Shown here: positions 60,052 through 64,000 of the stretch, piece by piece
How positions within the stretch are numbered: the first letter of the stretch is position 1
Layout of the letters: each line of letters opens with the position of its first letter
From: Tetracladium setigerum
Taxonomy: Eukaryota > Ascomycota > Leotiomycetes > Helotiales
Reading direction: 5' to 3'
Length of the DNA: 64,000 nucleotides
Assembly (NCBI GenBank): GCA_031472005.1
Contig: PZJY01000008.1
Span: 2,108,001 to 2,172,000, forward strand
Notes under the pieces: generated by a model
What the model was told of the DNA's origin: nothing
Seen by the model: the letters and a program-made list of their open reading frames with translations, nothing else
Databases searched by the model: none
Translations under genes and position numbers: made by a program

Positions 60052-60405
60052 TTGGGGTTAGGTTTGATTTCTGGATGTGCGGAGAAGAAGAAGAAGAAGA
60101 AGAAGAATGGAGGGAACAGGAACAGAAATGGAAATAGGGAAGTGAATGTGGGAGAAGAAGATAGCAGGATAATAGTGCGAAGTGAGATGGAAAGAGAACA
60201 GAGAGCAGAGATGTATAAACAAGGGATTAGAATTGCGCTAGGGGAGAGATTCGACGCTGTGGTGGCGGCAGCGAGGAAGGCGGAGGTTTGTTCGTGGCAT
60301 GAGGGGAAGGAGAGATGTTATTGCGAGAGGTTGGCGTTTGGTGATGGCTGGGTTTTCTTTGATTGGAAGGCTTTCTTTGATAGAGGGATTTTGGATTTTT
60401 ATTGA
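60052..60405 (+). CDS. Possible small protein, start unknown
   Basis: The frame opens without an ATG until about 60187 (MEREQRAEMYKQGIRIAL). A Lys run from AAG repeats (60085-60108) precedes it. The C-terminal part (FDAVVAAARKAEVCSWHEG, CYCERLAFGDGWVFFDW) looks like real protein and ends FFDRGILDFY. No family recognised. It may be the 3' exon of a gene whose start lies near 59849. Confidence 0.35.
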   Translation: MGLGLISGCAEKKKKKKKNGGNRNRNGNREVNVGEEDSRIIVRSEMEREQRAEMYKQGIRIALGERFDAVVAAARKAEVCSWHEGKERCYCERLAFGDGWVFFDWKAFFDRGILDFY

Positions 60406-60982
60406 GAAAGGTGTCTAATTTATTCATCCATCATAGTGGAAGGAGAATTCGAGATTATGTTGTTATATTGTGGTTGGCAACCTGGCTGGCGAACTGTGGT
60501 TGCAAGCGAGGCGTTTGGGATGCAGTTTTTCTTTAGGATGGTTATGATTTCGCTGGAGTTTGGGATGGTCAATATTAATAGATAATCATCCTTAGCCATC
60601 AAGTGCTTTTGCCGAATTCCTACCGTCTCCCTTTGGCTTCATTAAAATATTGGTAGAAGTAAATAGAGCCAAGAAATATGCTCTTCACCCCATTAGTAGG
60701 AAGCTTTGAAGAGGAGATAGAGAATGCAACATCCGTGAATTTAATATAAAGCGATGAAAATGTTGCTTCCGTGTCAAGCGTCTGGCAATGAACTTGAATG
60801 TACAGTACAGTACGCTAGACATCAAAATTCTCCAAAGGCAAATACAAATGTAAAGAAATTCACTGCTGAACTTTGAAAATATTCTGTATTCTTTGTACGT
60901 AAACCTGACGGGAACCGCCCCAAAACTCCATGCCCAAACGCCAATTGACCTGCAAGCTATGCGTTCTACATTTAATTTACAC
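60406..60982. other. Intergenic, no gene recognised
   Basis: Short frames only, between convergent genes. Confidence 0.5.
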
Positions 60983-62068
60983 TCACTCTTGCAACAAAAT
61001 GCTCTTCTCATCCTTGGCATTGACCCACACATACTCGACACATCTCGGATCCGTCTTACTCGGATTCAACGTCACAGCCAACAGATTAATCTCCAACCAC
61101 GTAGGTCTCATTCCGAACTTCTCTAACCTCTCCCACCATTTCGTGAATCGCTCAAAGTTCACCACCTTATCCTCAAACAAATGCAACTCAATCATCACCT
61201 GTCCAATGGGGAAGACACCTGACTCCTCACATGAATCCATAAAGGCATCGAGAGCAGTGAATTCCGAGCCTTCGACGTCAATCTTCAGAATGTCGATGTA
61301 TTCGTGCTTATTTTGCTTCATGAGCGTGCGAAGAGTGAAGAATTGAGGAGTGCGAAGCGTCTCGTCTGCTGCTCCCAGACCGACTTGGGAGAAATGGGCA
61401 CGCGATGAGTGTGCCGGGGAGAGCTGTGGACCGAATTTAACGACGGAGAAGTCATAGGCGAAAATTCGTGCCGAGGGGATACGAGCCAGCATCTCGGCTT
61501 CAAAGGTTGACTCGTCATTGACGCCAAAACTGTAGATGATTGTTTCGGTGTTTTTCTGGTTCGAGACGGCTGGAGCCGGTCTGGCTTCGTAGAGGGACAT
61601 GCCGCACACCCATTTTCCGCCATCACCGAGGCGGCCGACTCGTTGGATGTCGTGGGGACAGGTGTAGGTTGCTGGGAAGAAATCCCAGAGGGTATATGGA
61701 TATCTGCCGAAATCTGCAAGTGTTTGGGCGGGGAAGTGTGGGATTTTGGGGTTGGAGGGATGAAGATTTGCCATCTTGTGCCGAAGGCTGACGCTGGATT
61801 GCCATGCTCGTTCTGAGCGAGCCATTCGTTGGCGAGTGGTTAGACCGATGGTCGTGGGTGGTTGTGAGATTGCTGGTGCTGCAGCTGCAGTATTACTGCT
61901 TTTTAATGAGTCGATTGGTGGTAGTAGACTTCGGGATTGGTGTAGGATGACGAAGACGAAAAATGTGAAGGCTACCCAAAACCACATCCCGCATACTGAA
62001 CGGACTCTTGTCAGACTGAGAGCGCGTCTTCGAGGGAGTTGCACACCTTGAACTATCCGTACACCCAT
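60983..62068 (-). CDS. METTL24-like type II membrane methyltransferase
   Basis: Intronless, 361 residues from the ATG at 62068. The open frame extends to 62359, but the upstream part reads like leader sequence. A basic N-terminus precedes a single membrane helix (VCGMWFWVAFTFFVFVIL, about residues 24-41), so the catalytic part should be lumenal (ER/Golgi). Methyltransferase signatures of the METTL24/Methyltransf_22 family: RLGDGGKWVCGMSLYEA, IIYSFGVNDESTFEAEML, ARIFAYDFSV (acidic residue after strand 2), IDILKIDVEGSEF (motif with DVEGxE as in FkbM-type enzymes) and VMIELHLF. Substrate unknown. Confidence 0.85.
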   Translation of the reverse strand: MGVRIVQGVQLPRRRALSLTRVRSVCGMWFWVAFTFFVFVILHQSRSLLPPIDSLKSSNTAAAAPAISQPPTTIGLTTRQRMARSERAWQSSVSLRHKMANLHPSNPKIPHFPAQTLADFGRYPYTLWDFFPATYTCPHDIQRVGRLGDGGKWVCGMSLYEARPAPAVSNQKNTETIIYSFGVNDESTFEAEMLARIPSARIFAYDFSVVKFGPQLSPAHSSRAHFSQVGLGAADETLRTPQFFTLRTLMKQNKHEYIDILKIDVEGSEFTALDAFMDSCEESGVFPIGQVMIELHLFEDKVVNFERFTKWWERLEKFGMRPTWLEINLLAVTLNPSKTDPRCVEYVWVNAKDEKSILLQE

Positions 62069-63663
62069 GTTGAGGGACTTTGTGTGACTGGGGAGGGAAG
62101 TCGAGAAATGGAACCGTAAAGTTTGGAGACTTTGGCTTTGAGTTGAATCAAAAGCCCAGACGAACTCTGCTTTGTCTTCCGGAAAAAATCGTAGTAAATA
62201 TGGCAGCAGTGAGATTGAGGAGAGGGTATGAGAGATGAATGAAATGGAACAGAGAGAAGAAAGAAATAACGAAGAAGAACTATGCTCAACGGCAAACCAA
62301 GTACTACTTGAATGTCCAAAAGAATGGATCAAGCACATCGCTCGACACACATCCACCACTCACACCGTTTCAAAGGTGCCATACTGGGAAGTCGATTGTA
62401 TCTAACGTTTGAGAAGTCTAGCACAACAGATGAAAGCACCCTCGCGGGAAGCTCTGACTGGCCTACCAATCATTAACTTTTGGGGACCCGTACCCGTAGA
62501 AGGAACTCGGGGAGTTTTGGCAGGTTTTTTGCGGAGAAAGAGGAAACATCCAAGAGGATCGACGTGGTGCCGCACCTTTCGTTGCTTGACTCTGAATAGT
62601 TTCAGGAATGGCGATCAGATCGAAATGGTCTTGGCGTGTTGCAGACCACCACGATCAACGCGGCTTCGTCCCTGCAGAAGTGGTGCGATGATTCAGTTGC
62701 GAACTTTGATTGGTGCGGTGATGAGTACGACGAGTCCAATTGAAATGTTAAGAATCCTGATGTTTTGTTGACTGGATTGACTGGGCGGAAATGTGATTGC
62801 GATCCTCGATAATATTGCAGCTGTTATCATTCAACAGCACGACGACAACAAATGCATTTCAGCAGCATCATCCTTGAAGACATAACAGCTCAGTGCAAAT
62901 CATTCGTTTGGTGGTGTCGAATTCTTATCTTCTCAAGAATTATCGTGCTGAGTAGGAAACGGCAAAACTTCCTGATCATGTGATGCTGAGGATTCCGCTA
63001 TTATTAGTAACAGGTCTTTACCTATCACGTCAACAACAAAAAGGTTCAAAATTTGGGTATCATCAGTATGTTCTCATGATTCTCTATAAAAAAGCGCACA
63101 TGCTTGGCATATTAGCATAGCTGGCTATGCGTATTTTGTTTCTGAGCAGAATAACCACTCACGTGATCATTTTCTCGTTGATTTAGCAGGAAGTCAAAAA
63201 TACGTCCTCTGCTAGGAGTGTAATGTTGCTACATCTCCTTCTCGTAGTTAAAAGATTTCTGACTTTAAGCAGTGGTCGAGAAATGTTTAAATAGATATTA
63301 CTAAGAATTTGTGCTTCTTGTCATTTGTGCCAGAATTGTTTCAAGTGGGCTAAGTAAGTAAGATGACAAGTTGTTTACAATTTCGATATTGGTTTGTAGA
63401 ATTTGAAGTGACATGTGAAGCACTTGAATTTGGAGTCAGCAAGTGTGTGATAGCGTTTTTATTAAAGATCTGAACAGAGACTACCTCGCTACAATTACTT
63501 GAACATACATCATTAATATTACTCCAACATTCAAAGAGAGCGTATTACATTGTCAAACAAAACCAAAAACGATGTCAACAAAAACAAAACCCAAAACACT
63601 AGCATATCCATCATTTCAAATCATCAGTAGCGCCTTTTCTCAACATATCACTACCATTCTAAC
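62069..63663. other. Intergenic, no gene recognised
   Basis: Leader of the methyltransferase gene, then AT-rich sequence and the 3' flank of the heat-shock gene. The plus frame 62409-62771 has no domain. Confidence 0.5.
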
Positions 63664-64000
63664 TTAAGAAGTAATTTGAATCTTCCTCCCTCCTGAACGC
63701 TTGAGCTTCGGAACGATCACACTCAAAATCCCATTCTTCATCGATGCCGTCACAGCATCGCTATCGACATTTGTCGGAAAGTTAAAAGTGCGCGAGAACT
63801 CGCCGATGGAGCGCTCAGAGACTAGATATCGAGCTTGAGGTTGTTGTTGTTGTTGTTGATGTTGAAGACTCGCTTCCTTGGATCTCTTCGCAACCCCGGT
63901 ATTTTTATTCGCCTTCTCAGCACCACTCTGTACCCCCGTATCCTCATCATCCCCATCTTCAACCGTAGGCTGATGGCTATCATTGCCTAATTTACCCTGT
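63664..64000 (-). CDS. Small heat-shock protein (Hsp20), 3' part
   Basis: The stop TAA is at 63664-63666 and the frame is open to the window edge, so the start lies beyond 64000. The visible 111 codons hold an acidic/basic linker, a poly-Gln tract (CAACAA repeats near 63840-63855) and the last strands of the alpha-crystallin domain: LVSERSIGEFSRTFNFP, NGILSVIVPKLKR (with the VIVPK variant of the C-terminal I-x-I/V motif region) and the end KIQITS. Fungal Hsp30-type members carry such a linker inside the domain. ATP-independent cytosolic chaperone, normally heat-induced. Confidence 0.85.
   Translation of the reverse strand, partial: QGKLGNDSHQPTVEDGDDEDTGVQSGAEKANKNTGVAKRSKEASLQHQQQQQQPQARYLVSERSIGEFSRTFNFPTNVDSDAVTASMKNGILSVIVPKLKRSGGRKIQITS

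Noticed and set aside
61318..62319. Alternative frames on and opposite the methyltransferase gene
   Set aside because: The membrane helix and methyltransferase motifs lie in one frame only.
62409..62771. 120-codon plus frame
   Set aside because: Arg/Leu-rich composition of chance frames; no motif.
1..64000. CRISPR arrays, bacterial operons or ribosome binding sites, rRNA and tRNA genes
   Set aside because: The DNA is eukaryotic nuclear; I saw no regular spacer array, no rRNA, and no convincing tRNA with both A and B boxes and an acceptor stem.

Overview
The window is nuclear DNA of a filamentous ascomycete (Pezizomycotina). The evidence is short introns (about 45-125 bp, GT...CTAAC/CTGAC...AG), fungal-only families (HET domain, Zn2Cys6 regulators, Fungal_N, Hce2, fungal rhodopsin-like receptors), and AT-rich stretches with decayed transposon and gene debris. 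A member of the Leotiomycetes is my guess only; nothing here proves the class. Gene models were built by hand from reading frames, splice signals and codon phase.

Layout. 0.7-4.1 kb: a Fungal_N/ankyrin-repeat protein with the remains of a NACHT ATPase just upstream on the same strand. 4.4-14.2 kb: two housekeeping genes transcribed divergently, homoserine O-acetyltransferase (MET2) and the THO/TREX subunit THO2. 15.3-16.1 kb: a small C-tail-anchored protein. 16.7-17.4 kb: an unexplained repeat in three copies. 17.5-25.3 kb: a mirror-image block made of an SDR reductase and a double-finger transcription factor (C2H2-type finger plus Zn2Cys6), each present twice and arranged head to head around about 21.6 kb. 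26.6-28.4 kb: a HET-domain protein. 28.4-38.7 kb: a gene-poor, partly AT-rich region with a rhodopsin-like membrane receptor, an LTR-retrotransposon relic, an unknown protein with a presequence-like N-terminus, and a decayed protein-kinase gene. 38.8-42.6 kb: an NmrA-like oxidoreductase and a PHO84-type phosphate transporter. 43.9-46.3 kb: a second HET protein. 48.1-51.4 kb: a PAH-domain protein and a TMEM184/OST-alpha membrane protein. 53.9-54.6 kb: a secreted Hce2 (Ecp2-like) protein. 55.1-58.9 kb: a patatin/NB-ARC/TPR protein, i.e. a fungal NLR. 61.0-62.1 kb: a METTL24-like type II membrane methyltransferase. 63.7 kb to the edge: the 3' part of a small heat-shock protein.

Two themes stand out. 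First, the window is rich in self/non-self recognition architecture: one NLR, two HET proteins, a Fungal_N/ankyrin protein and a NACHT relic. Second, single-base frame breaks recur. At least four lie in otherwise intact genes (ankyrin, MET2, THO2 twice) and one lies in the NLR, where sister repeats in the same gene show the missing base. Nearly all fall at or next to short homopolymers and the genes are otherwise well kept, so I read most as assembly indels rather than mutations. The NACHT and kinase fragments carry further damage (in-frame stops) and look like true pseudogenes.
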